DNA from: Muscardinus avellanarius
Taxonomy: Eukaryota > Chordata > Mammalia > Rodentia > Gliridae
Direction of reading: 5' to 3'
Assembly: GCA_963383645.1 (NCBI GenBank)
Contig: OY726565.1
Coordinates: 37,119,529-37,183,528, forward strand
DNA length: 64,000 nt
Shown here: positions 12,601 through 25,589 of the stretch, piece by piece
Layout of the letters: every line of letters begins with the position of its first letter
Numbering within the stretch: position 1 is the stretch's first letter
Notes under the pieces: model-generated
Databases searched by the model: none
Told to the model about the DNA's origin: nothing
Seen by the model: the letters and a program-made list of their open reading frames with translations, nothing else
Program-made: the position numbers and the translations under genes

Positions 12601-14753
12601 TATAGAATACTTCCACATGCATTTTTTGTTTATCCACTTATTTCACAAATTGTGCATATTTGTCACATACAAAACACTGCTAAGCAAGCACATACTAAGC
12701 AAGCACCAAGGTAAATTAGAGGGGGAAGGCCAGAAATATAACACAGACCCTCAAGGTATTTGTAGTTAAAAGGGGAAACTCATATATTTACAAATTATTG
12801 TACAGAAGAAAGCATACACTACAATATCATGATAGTTCCATAATATTTGTTCGCCTAGTTTACTGCTTAATAGTGGGGCTTGACACGTGGTAGGCAATTA
12901 GTGAGTACCAGTGCATTAGTAAATGCCGCAGAGATATGAGGAACACGAGAGAAATGAATTAATTCTGTATCTGGCTACTTCGCTCAATTTGTTTATCAGC
13001 TCTGAAAGTCTTCTAGTTGAGTTCTTTTTTTTATCTTATAAATATAAGATCACGTCATCTGTAAATAGAGATGATTTTACCTCTTTCCCTATTTGTATCC
13101 CTTTAACTTCATTCTCGTGCCTAATTACTTTTGCTAGAATTACCTACATTAAATAGGAGTAATGACACTGAACATCTTTGTCTTTTCCTAAATTTAGAGG
13201 AAAAACTTTCATTTTTTCCCCATTCAGTATGATGTTGGCTTTGGGTTTGTCATATATTGCCTTTATTCTAAGTGTGAGATCTGAGAAAGCTTAGAAGAGG
13301 AAGTAACTCTTCAGCAGGTCCTTAATGGAAAAGGAGGAGCCCATCAGATGGAAGGAAGAGGAGGAGCCTTTGGTGTGAAGGAGTAGACAAACATGAGCCC
13401 TGCAGTGTGGAAGACCCTGAAAGGCAGGCACACTTGTGTCTGAGGTCCAGGGGCAGTGGATGAAAGGACACGCTTTGTGAGCCGCAGGAAGTGAATGGCT
13501 GGCTTCTCGGGTAGGCCTCGCTCATACTGAGTTGCCCAACACTCACATAAGAGCCGCCCATGTCTAGCTCCTCCAATGTCACAGAAACTCTCTGAGGGAG
13601 GTTACAATTATTCTCCATTTCTTGGGTATGAAAATTCAGCATGTACGTGGTGCTCTAAGGGGATCCAAGTTATACAGCTAGTAAATGAAAGAGCCAGTGA
13701 TACTTTCGAAATATTTCAAATGTTGAGTAACATTATATGATTTGTGTCGCTACTGCCTCTTTCTTTCACAATGAATAATAAAGTTAAATTTGAAAAGTAA
13801 ACAGCATGAATATTTTAGTTATTTCTCTATTATTAGAAGTTCTAAATATTCTGGCTACTAATTTCATTTTCTCCTTTTCTTTATTCAGTGATAGCACTAG
13901 TTCCCCCAAACTACTGGCTTAAGAGTTGTTTTTATGGCCTTTAGCCCACAATTTAAAATAGTACAATTGCATATTATTCTCAAGTGCATAATATGCCTAT
14001 ATTTCTGGTATTGTATTACTGTAGGGTAAGTGGCTTAGGGGGGTATTTGTTAGTTTTTTTTCTGAGGCTGCTTGCCTTTCTTTTCTCTTTGAAACTTTGA
14101 ACTTTATTCAGAGACCATTGTAGATGGCAGTCAATTCGTCAACATGCCAAGTTACACTCATGTTTTGTCATCCTCTTAGAGAAATAGATGGCAGTCAATT
14201 CGTCAACATGCCAAGTTACACTCATGTTTTGTCATCCTCTTAGAGAAATATCATCTGCCTCAAAATATTTTTAGTCTTCTAGTAAACATGTTTTCATTTT
14301 ATAGCAGATCTTCCAACTACAAATTTATCCTCATTAAACTTGTACCTATATTTTCCAAATACTTATGGAAGCTCTTGAAAGCGCACCCAAAGAATCTTCA
14401 AAAACCAGGAGTGGTGGTGTGTGCTTGTAACCCCAGCATTTGGGAGGCTAAGACAGGAGGATCATGGTTTGCAGACAGCCTCGGCTACTTAGTGAGGCCC
14501 TTTGCAAATCAATGAGACCCTGTTTAAAAATAAAGATTAAAAAATAGCGCTGGGATTGTAGCTTAGAGGTAGAATACCCCTGGGTTTCATCCCCAGTATC
14601 AAAAAAAAAACAACAACTCAGTTCAATATCAACATTACCATTTACATAGTATTAAAGAATAGCATCTGATCTGGTCAAATTGCCTATCAAAGAATGTTTT
14701 CATTAGTGCCTATAAATATCTATTCTTTTACCATGTTTCAACATTTTCTTTCT

Positions 14754-14805
<52 letters not shown>

Positions 14806-17331
14806 GAAATCCTTGAGAAAGGTATAAACAGACTTTGTCATTGTGGCCTGTCCTATAAATATTCTTGGACTTGGGTTTACCCTAATTTCAGACACCCTGC
14901 CCATCTCTTCTCTAGCACTGACAGGGCAGGGCCACAGATGAAAGTTTCTGATCCCACCCCAAGTTATAGTATAAACACAAGGAGTCCCCTGTATTTGGCA
15001 TTAAGTAACAGAGGAAGAAATGGCTGAGATGTCTGGTGGTCACGTGATAGAAGAAACCAGAGAAAGGTGGAGGGTGAGCCTCTGGTAGAGAATGACCTGG
15101 AGTAGGGAAAATATAAGGAACCGTTTACAGAAGGATCTATAAGTTGGTCTTTGCTATTCTAAAGGGTGTATACAGGAAGAACAAGTGCAAAAATTGCTAA
15201 AAGGCAATTTTCAGCTCAAAGGAAAGAACTAATGAAAATATTTTTAAAATGTAGCAGGGTGTTTCCTAAAGGAAAAAGGCAGCCATTTGTAGAATATTCC
15301 TTCTTGGATCTCCCCCAGCAAGGAAATATTTAAAACTGGATAACCATATAATATTTTCCAAACAAGGAGACATTTGAGAATGAAAGGATAACAGCCATGA
15401 ACCAGGGTACTGGTTGCAAAATTCACATGCTACCTTAATTCACCCTAGACCACCAGCTGTGTAGGGCAAATGTGTGACCTTCTCGCCTCCTGCACCAGCC
15501 CTGGTAGAATGCAATTTAAAGACCCATATCAAACAGGAGCCACGAGAGGGAGCCTAGATAGGAGCAAAGGGTGGAAATCAAAGGGATATACTACCTGGGG
15601 AAAATTCCAGGACAGGATGGTGTGTAAAATTCCATGGTACAGTAAATATCCTTCCTAAACCCAGTTATCCAGAAAGCTCTATAGAGCATAACATAAAAAT
15701 CTAAGAATAGAACCAACTGCAAAGGATCAAAGATTTGGGGTTCACAAAATAGAAAACTGAACCAGTATAATACCAGAACTCCTCACATTGCCGATACCCC
15801 AAAAAGAATGTGTAGGGAAAATGGGAAACAGCTTCCCTAAGTGTACTATAACAGATAGGCCTAGAATTATCTGATATACACTTCTTCTGCTCTAAGTGGC
15901 GATTAAGATATAATGGCAAAAAGTTAATTTTACTATTACAATATGACCGTAACCTATAGTGTTTGAAAGGGCTATTAAATTAATGTTCATAAACAGAAAT
16001 GTGCATTTACTAACTGCAGGAGGCACCGACAGCTGAGTGCCCTGCTCCTGTCCCCCTCTCGCACTTCATCCCCATCTGCAGCCAATTTGCCTCAGGAGAG
16101 ACTGACTCCACCTCCACAGTAGGAATGAGCCTGAGCCATGGTGAGGGCAATCTCAGCCCTCTCCCCTGCTGCACTCAGCTCAGGCCCAGAGCATTGGCAT
16201 TTCTCTTGGCAGCTGTTCTCGATCCAGATACATGGCCTAAGTCAGCCAGACTTGATTAAAAAGCCACTTTTTATATCAGCAAGGGCAACGAGTTGCTGCA
16301 GTCAGGGCGAGCGACCATCAGAGGAACACGGTGGAAGGTGGCCTGTGGCCAAGGTCACCAGGTGAGGGGCAGAACCTGAGGAAGAGCAGTAGGTCTAAGC
16401 CAGGGCAATTTTCACCAGGCTCCTTACGTGTGGCTTCCCTCCCACTGTGGAAATAACTTCCTTGTTGTGTAAGCCACTTTGAGATGGATTATCTCGACTA
16501 CAGCTGGAAGCATCTTTATAGATTCATAAAACAGTGGTTGTCAAACCTGTCTGCATATTGAAATTACCTAAAGATCTTCAAAAATTACAGATGCCTGTGC
16601 TCTACCCGGGAATTATGATTTATTGGTCTAGCGTGTGTCTGAGTGAGCCAATTAATCTCTAAACTTCCTTCCTTCCTCGTTATTCTTTCCTAAGAATTTA
16701 CCACTCTGCCCAAGAGCCTCTGAGCTTCCTGAAAGTGGCAGAGGGATCTATGTCTCCAGTAAGGCTATCTTTACCCTGATGATGAAGGAGGGACCATCAC
16801 ACTGTGACAGGGTTGATTGCTCTCCCGCTCACCTGCTTGCATTTCTGTTTGACTGTCTTATGCCACATTTCAGAAGCACGTTGTAGTCTCTCATCACAGT
16901 GCGGCTCATGGTGATGGTGACTTAACATGCACACAGCACCTGGTGAGCTTTCCCCAGCTCCCTCCCCACTCCCTCCCTTCTCCATACAGGACATTGAGAT
17001 CGACATTGGTATCCTCTCGTCTGTACACAATGTCGGTGGAAGTGATCCCTTCATTGAACTTCCCTCTCCTGCCCAGCCCTTTCTCCTAGACCACCTCCCT
17101 GGCTCCACTGGAGTTTTCCCTCCCTTATCTAGAGTCGTTCTTGTATCTCTATTACTCCCTAGTATCCTCATATGAGAAAGAACATATGACCCTTTACTTT
17201 CTGTAACTGACTGAGCTCACTCAACATAATCTCCTCCAGGTCCTTCCATTTTCCTACAAATGACATATTTTTCCTTTATTGCTGAGTAGAATTCTATATA
17301 CACACAATAGAATTCTACTCAGCAATAAAGA

Positions 17332-17386
<55 letters not shown>

Positions 17387-18734
17387 GTAATCCATTCACC
17401 TGTTAAGAACCTTCTCTAGTAAAATGGTAATGGTAATACATACCTCTATAAACCACATGCTCAGAGTCTCAAGGAACCAGAGTGAGTACCCAACTGCTCA
17501 GTGCTTCCTTTCTTCACTGCTAGAATGGGTGAGAGTAAAGAGATGAAGAGAGAGAAAAGGAATTGGGGCCTGACTACACTGTTATCATGCTCTGCCTCCT
17601 GTAAGCCTCGGTATCCTACTGCATGGGAAACTGAAAATAAGAATTATAATATATTTCATCTAAATAGTAAAGCTTTTATGAGAATGATACAAAATAAAGA
17701 TATAAAATTTCAAAATAAAAAAATGCTCAAGGATGCAAGCTATTATAGTAAGGGGTCCAGAAAGTTTAAAATGAAGTCTAGTACTAACTCTAACAGACAC
17801 AGCTGTGCCAGCATGATGAAACTGCTTAGTCAATTACATTATCTACCAAACCCTCTCTTTGCCCTCTTCTCCAGCCCTCATCCTCCTTCATAACACAGCA
17901 AGTGTGCTCCTGTAAATGCACCTCTAAGACTCATCCTTTTCCCAACTCACTTCCAACTAGATTGCTACCCTCTGAACCCAGTCACATAGGAATCCTCAGG
18001 CTGCCACTAACAGGCAGGAAGGTTATTTATTGGATTTTTTTTCTCCTAGGGTTTTAGAAGTACACTACTACCTCATCAGGACTATGTCTTTGGGTATGGC
18101 AGAGATCTATTATCCCCTCGTTGAAATGCAATGTCTATCAGAAGGGGAATCTCTTGAGAGGCTTGAGTGCTAAGTGGGGAGGGATTTGCAGAGATATGTG
18201 TGCAGAATGGCTTCAATATTTGGCAGTTCCTAAAGGCAAGAGAATTTGAGACGCTGGCTTTAAAAAATACATTTGATCCATTCATTACAATAGTCTCTTA
18301 TGTCTGAAAAATATCTTTGTCATTGGAATATTGCAGTTGGCAGTTTGAACAAAGTAGAAATTTTATAAACTAAAGCATTATAATTTTTCATTTATTTCAC
18401 TTATTGATACATATATGTCACACACACACCACATAAATGTATGCCTTCACCAGAAACTCCATCTTTCTTTTACAGAATTAAATCATTCTGAAACTGAAAA
18501 CATAAACAATGCCCCAAGAATCGAAACAACTGAAAGTACTGCAGAAATGTACAGAGCATCAGCCATGAGACGAATATTTGATTTGGCTAAGCTTCGAACA
18601 AAAAGGTCAGCACTTTTCCCACATGGGGTTAAAGTCTGTCCACAGGAATCCATTAACCAGATTTTAGCCACTCTTCAGGCGTATTATAGATCAAGAGGTA
18701 AGGAAATAGACAAAACCTGCTTGGAGGCTCTTTG

Positions 18735-18795
<61 letters not shown>

Positions 18796-21700
18796 CAGTT
18801 CAAATTCACCAGGTCTGTCATCTACTCACAAGATAAAAAACACAAGCCTGCTCATCTGATAGTCATAAATAATAAACAGGTATCAGCTTTTGTGGTTTAA
18901 AATTATGTTTTATGCTACATGGAACCACTGGGGCACTTGTCAAGTCACAAGAAAGCCTTGATATAGGTTTTACCTCTTTGCTTTATTTTTGCCAAAGCCT
19001 GATGTTGAGTGTTAATGTTGTTCTGACAAAGTCAAATGTGCAGAATGATTTCAGTGCCAGGAATCTGAGCAAGCTGGTTGGTAACTTAAGATTTCATTTT
19101 TCAAAAGCAACATGACCACTCAGATCCTCTCCCTCTTCTTAATAAACTTAATTTACTTATTGCTAATCCAGAAAAAACTTTTTTAGTTTTTATACACTTA
19201 TTGGTACATTATAGTCTCCCATCACAATGTACGTGATAGTGACATACATACATACAGCATATGGTGAGCCCATATGCTGAGCTTTTCCCTGGCTCCCTCC
19301 CCACTTCTCCATTGCCCAAAACAAGATATTGAGATGGGCATTGGTATTCTCATATGCATGTACATTATGTCAGTGGAAGTGTTTTCTTCATTAATACTCT
19401 CTTCCACTCCCCACCCCCAGCCCTCCCTAAACCATCTCCCTTGCTCCACTGAAATTTCTCCTTCATTATCTGAAGTCCCCCAAGTATCCTGATTACTCCC
19501 TAGTTTCCACATATGAGAGAAAACACATGACCCTTAACTTTCTGTGACTAGTTAATCTCACTTAATATAATGTTCTCCAGGTTCTTCCATCTTCCTTCAA
19601 ATAACAATTTTTATTGCTGAATAGAATTTTATTGTGTATATATTCAATACTTTTGTAATCCATTCATCTAGTGATGGACACCTACCTGGGTTCCATAGTT
19701 TGGCTGCTGTGAATTGTGCTGCTATAAACATAAAATGCATATATCATTATAATATTCTGTTTTCAGGATGGTTTGGGGGGATCATATGGTGGATCTATTC
19801 CCAGTTTTCTGAGGATTACTGATCTCCATAGTGACTGCACTAATTTGCAATCCCACCAATAGTGTAGAAGAGTTCCTATTTTTCCACGTCCTCACAGCAT
19901 TTTCTGTTATTTGACTCTTTGATGATTACTATTCTTATTGGGATTAGATGGAGTCCTAGTGTAGTTTTAATTTCCATCTCCCTGATTACTAATGATGTTG
20001 AAGGTTTTTAGTATATTTAATGACAGTTTGTTATTTCTTCTTTTGTGAAGTGTCTATTTAGTTCAATTGCCCCTTTCTTCATTGGGGTAGTTTTTAACGT
20101 TACGTCTTTTAAATACTATATATTCTAGATATTAGTCCTCCAGCAGAGGAATAGTGGGAATAGAGCCTCTCCTACTCTGTAGGCTCTCTCTTTAGATGCT
20201 TGATGGTTTCATTTGATGAACAGAAACTCCTTAGTTTAATGTACTCCCACTTATTAATCCTTGTTCTAATTTCTTGTGCCTTGAGAGTCTTATTGAGGAA
20301 GTATCTACTTGTGCCTATGAGTATTGGGCCTATGCCCTCTTCTAGTAATTTCAAAGTCTCTGGTCTAATTTCTGGGTCATTGATCCATCTTTAGTTGACT
20401 TTTGTGCAAGGCTAGAAGCAAGGATTTAATTCCATTTTTCTACAAATGGATAACCTGTTTTCCCAACACCATTTGTTGAAAAGGCTGTTCTTTTTTCTCC
20501 AATGTATATTTTTTGGCCCTTTTGTAAAAAATCAATTGGTTATAAGTATGTGGATTGGTTTCTGTATCTTCCATTATGTTCCATTGGTCTATGTTTCTGG
20601 TCTTATGTCAATACTATGCTATTTTTATTACTATGTCTCTGCAATATAATTTGAAGTTAGGAATTGTGATGCCTCCTGCATGGGTCTTATTTCTGAGACT
20701 TGCTTTGGCTATTCTGGGACTATTGTTTTTCCATATGAAATTTAGGACTGATTTTTCTAGCTCTGTGAAGAATGACATTGGTATTTTGATAGGAATTGCA
20801 TTGCGTCTGTAGATCACTTTTGGTAGAATGGCCAAAAAAAGAAAAAAAATTCTAAAATTTGGAAATCTGGAGGCAGGTTAGAGGGTGGAGGAGACACGAA
20901 TTAAGAGTGGTTGTCAAGACATAAGTCAAGGATATGAGTGATTTCCAGCAGAGGCAAAGTTCAGTTTTTACCATAAAACAGTGACACAGGATTCTTACCA
21001 CACTTCCATGAGTCATTAAAGAATTGAATCATAGCATTGATATCAGTAGCTATCTTTTTCATTTACTGTCTGAGAGATTTTTTTCCTTAAGAGAAAAAAT
21101 AATCTTTTGTGGCTGCTATTAAGTTCCTGTGTAGCTCCAAATAATACAATGCTCTTGTTCGTCTGAATCCTAAGTTCAATTTATCTTACATGTGGAAGTT
21201 GAGATCTACTGATTTCCACTTTGATCTTGCTAGATGTGTGCTTCCAAAATGCAAAGCCCCTCTGCTCTATTAAAGTTCATTGACTAGCATAAGCTGGTTC
21301 AATTCTAGTCTGTGTTGGGTTATACATTTTGACAACTTGAGAACTCATTTCTTTTTTTTTTTTTTTATTGGTGCACTGTATTCACACATCATAGTGGGAT
21401 ACAAACTTTTGTAGACATACATGCACACATCGCCCAGTCAGCCCCCACCCGATCCCCACCCCATTCTCTCCCCATCCCTCCCTCCCATGCTTGGCTTAGT
21501 GGTTGACATCTAGTATTATAGCAATTTATCCTAAATTAAAAATGATAATCTCACATAACAGTTTCATTTGTCTGATACCAAGCTTTTGATGACTTAAAGA
21601 TAACATTTCAATATTTCTTTTTACTTTCTTTCTTACCAGAGAATATTTTTTTCTATTTTTTTAGGTGAAACTATCATATATTTATATATTCATTTTTCAG

Positions 21701-24700
21701 AAAAAAAATCTATCCTAATATGGAATATGGACTCTAGATGCCCAAAATGATCTTGAAAAAGAACAAAGCTAGAAGATATATATTTTCTAATTTCAAACCA
21801 TATTAAGCTACAATAATTGAAACAGTGTAGTACTATTCTAAAGGCAGATATATAAATCATTGGAGTTAAATAAAAGCCTAGAGCTAAATTCTTCCCTATA
21901 TCGTCAAGTTATTTTTGACAAGGTTTCCATGAACATTTGGTGGTGGAAATAATAATCTTTTAACTAAATATTGTTAAAAAATAATAATTACATGGAAAAG
22001 AATAAAAGTGGACCCTTACCTGATCCCATATACAAATATTAACTCAAGATAGATAAAAGACCTAAATATAAATCTTAAGACTATAAACTTTTAGGAGAAA
22101 ATCTGGGTCATAAAACCTCACAACATTGAAATTGACAGTGATTTCTTGGATATGATTTCAATGGCACAGGCAACAGAAGAGTATACAGACTCCCTAAAAA
22201 ATAAAAAAAAATTGTATATCCAAAGACAATGTAAACAGAGTTAACAGTTACTAATAGAATGGGATAAAATATTTCCAAATGCTATATCTGAAGGTATATT
22301 AATATTCCAACTAGAAATCCTAAAAATTAACAACAATAAAGGCAAACAATACCATTTAGAGATAGGTAAAAGACTAACATAAGTAATGAATCTCCACAGA
22401 TAACCAATCTTAGTTGACTGTTGGATGGAAACTCTTGTTTCTCTGGTTCTGGTGTGTGTTACCTATTTCTTCTCTGTAGTTAATCTCTTTGAGTATTTTC
22501 TCTAGTGCTGGTTTTGAAGACATAAATTCCTTCAGTTTCTGTTTGTCATGGAAGCTTCTTATTTCTCCATCTAATTTGATAGAAAGTTTTGCTGGGTAGG
22601 AAATTTTTGGCTGGAAGTTGTTTTCTTTCAGAGTTTGGAATATGTTTCTCCAAGCCCTTCTGGCTCTCATGACTTGGTTTGGGAAGTCTGGAGTGATTCT
22701 AATTGGTTTGCCTCTGAATGTCACTTGGCCCTTTGTTTTTGTTGCCTTGAAGATTCTCTGCTTGGCTTCCACATTGGTCATTTTGACAATTATGTGGCGT
22801 TGGGACCCTCTTCTCCGATCCTGTCTAAAGGGAGTTCTATAAGTTTCCTGGATCTGTGTATCAACCTCTTGCTCTATGTTTGGAAATTTTTCTGCTATTA
22901 CTTCCTTGAAGAGATTGTTGATCCCTTTGGTTTCACTTTCTTTTCCCTCCTCTATTCCAATTATTCTTAGGTTAGCTCTCTTAAAATGGGCCCATATTTC
23001 TTCAATGTCAGATTCCTGCTGTCGGATATTTTTTCCTAGATTAGAAACTATGCATTCATTTTTGGAATGATCATCTTCTAGGAGCGAGATTCTGTTCTCC
23101 ATGTGGTCTAATCGGTTGTTTGTGCTTTGAATTGAGGCCTTTTCTTCATTAATTGCATCCTTTATCTCTTTTTGGCTCTCTCTGAGTTCTTTTCAAAGCA
23201 CCTCTATTATTTCTACAGTTATTTTCCTGATTTGATCTTCTAGAAATCTCTGATTTTCTGTTTTATCGGGTTCTGATGTTGTGGGATTGTGGGCATTCAT
23301 TGCTCCATTGTTATTCCTCTTTCCCATGATTTCAGGAGTTTGTGCCTTCTCTGGGTTCTTCCCTTGGGTCACTATGACTTCACTTAAGGTGTTCTGGATC
23401 TCGATTCTGTAGTATCTCAGACCCCACTACTCCTTTACTGGGTTGTATCACAGAGTCTCTGACCCAGAGAGTCGATAGAGGCTGCTTTAGACTGTGGGGG
23501 GTGCCAGGTTGCACGTTCTCCTATGGTGTGATATCTCTGCCACTGCCACTCCCCCACTGGGTCAAGTCCCAGTGAGTACAGTACTGGGATTTCTCCTCTG
23601 TGGCCTGCAATTTGACTCACTGTTCTTGAGTACGCAGATGTAGCTGTACTGGATTCAGTGAATTCTCTGCTGCTGCCGCCGGTGGCAATATGGCGCCACT
23701 GGTATGCCCTCGGCCATGAGGCTGGTGTATTTCTTCTTGGTTTTGATTTCCACTCTGAATCCCTGCGACGTGTGCTGAGCTCAGCCACTGGGAGCTTTAG
23801 ATTTTACCTGCGGTGAGAAATCCCGCCTGGCTGTCCCACAGCAGCTCACCTCGGCTTGCTGTAGCCGTCCGGTGAATTTGCCGCTGCCGCCGGCAGTATG
23901 GCGCTGCTGCTGCCTCCTCGGGCGTGAGGCCGGTGTATCTCCTCTGTGGCTCTGAACTCTGTTCTCAGTCCACTTTCTCTCTGGAGCCTGGTGATTTTTT
24001 TGTTTCTCTAGTGATGGTGTTTTCTGGCTATGAAAGGCGCTGATTTTGTGGTAATGGAGATTGGTTGTTAGAGGGGCTCTTAAGCCCCACTTTTCTCGGT
24101 CGCCATCTTCCCGGAAGTCTCGAGAACTCATTTCATGATAGTATCTAGCAAAGTTATCTGAAGAGTTCTTCCTAGGTTTTGGAAGACATATTTAACTAAC
24201 AGTTTTAAAAATAATCGAGCCATGTATTCCTCATACATCTCATTTTATGTGGAAGTAAAAGAAATTTACTTTCTGATAGAAGCTAAACCCATAGAAAAAT
24301 TAAAATTACTGGCTCATAATCAGAGAAAGAATTCTAATCATAGAAAGGAGGGCTCTATATTAAAATATATATTTGAGGTCCTCAGTAAATGAACAGATGC
24401 AGAAAGCAAAGAGCACATTCATTGGAAATTTTAAAAAGGAATAATACACAAATTTCTCATTCTGAGTATGCTTATGTATTGGTCAGATAATAACACTGAT
24501 GAATTCCATATTGTTTGTTTACAGATAGAAGTATAAACATACAAATATGTAGTTCTGTATCACATTGAATATGAGCCACTACTGCATGTAACCTGAGATT
24601 CCCCATAACTTTCACAAATAGAATTCACTGTCAGTATTTGTAAAATAGACTATTTATTGTGGCAGACAAATTTTTAGCCTTGGATTTTTATTCTTATCTC

Positions 24701-25538
24701 TTTATTCTTGATTAGGATTGCCTCTTTCATTTTTGTTTCCCTGGATGCAGCAAATCTCTGTTTTTCTCCCCACAGCAATGACAGTCCATTATCTTTATGG
24801 CTGCCCCTGGGTGGTATGAAATTTTACTATTCATCAGTGTGGGTTTCATAAGTCTAACAAATTGGTTCACAAAGAAAGAACAAATAACAACCAGCTACAA
24901 AGCTGTGTTCCTTTGATAGAATAACCCACTTACAGTTCTCATCACTGCTTTTACAAAATTATCTGTTGACATTCTTCAAACTTGAGGGGGAATGCCCCCA
25001 TATTCCTAAATCAAATGGGCTATTGAGCTGTTTCTTTTTTTCAATGCTTAAAGCAACACAAGAGAAAATGTTCCAAGCTTCATGATAAAATCTCAAACAT
25101 GTGTATCTCAAAGCACAAATGCAAACATGACAAGTGTGTTTCTGGAACTCTGTAGGCTGAACTCTGGGCTCCTCCCCAACCAAGCTCTCCATTTTATAGA
25201 CAAGTCCCCTCAGATCCCCCACCACACTCTATTCCATGAATCTCCAGCTCTTTCTTCTCCTCTTTCTCCCCCAATCCCAATATTAAAAGATAGATCTTTC
25301 TTTCTCAGTAATGTACAATTTAGAGCAGGTTAAAGACGGATAAGGTAGGTCAGCCGGGCACAGTGGTACATGCTTGTAATCCCAGTACTTGGGAGGGTGA
25401 AAGAGGAGGATCTCAGGTGACAGCCAGCATGTGATAACTTAATGAGAACTTGTTTCAAAATAAACAAAATAGGGCTAGGGGTATAGTTCAGTGGTACAAT
25501 GCCCCCAGGTTCAATCTCTAGTAACACACACATATGCA

Positions 25539-25589
<51 letters not shown>

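Larger units (their letters stand above)
10681..12955. other. IMPG1 intron 1, unique sequence with microsatellites
   Basis: Mostly unique AT-rich DNA. It holds a short tandem duplication of about 33 bp (10786-10850, 'tagcatgggaaatgatgta' twice), a GATA repeat at 11753-11788 and a CATA repeat at 12551-12598. A weak L2-like 3' end lies near 12835-12910. No gene recognised. Confidence 0.5.
16875..17412 (-). mobile_element. L1 3' end, 5'-truncated, with foldback
   Basis: Antisense L1 3' UTR (C-rich 'ccctccccactccctccc') and ORF2 end ('ctcctccaggtccttccat', 'ttgctgagtagaattctat'). A perfect inverted repeat (17275-17329) and a TA repeat (about 17340-17382) replace the expected continuation, and the L1 resumes at 'ttttgtaatccattcacc'. 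Confidence 0.85.

Noticed and set aside
16797..17175. Open frames of 80-124 codons on both strands
   Set aside because: The interval lies mostly in an L1 3' UTR; similar L1-derived frames recur at 19222-19512.
22618..22970. Plus-strand open frames opposite the L1 ORF1 (also 41649-42137)
   Set aside because: They are the reverse strand of the ORF1 coding sequence and repeat in both copies for that reason only.
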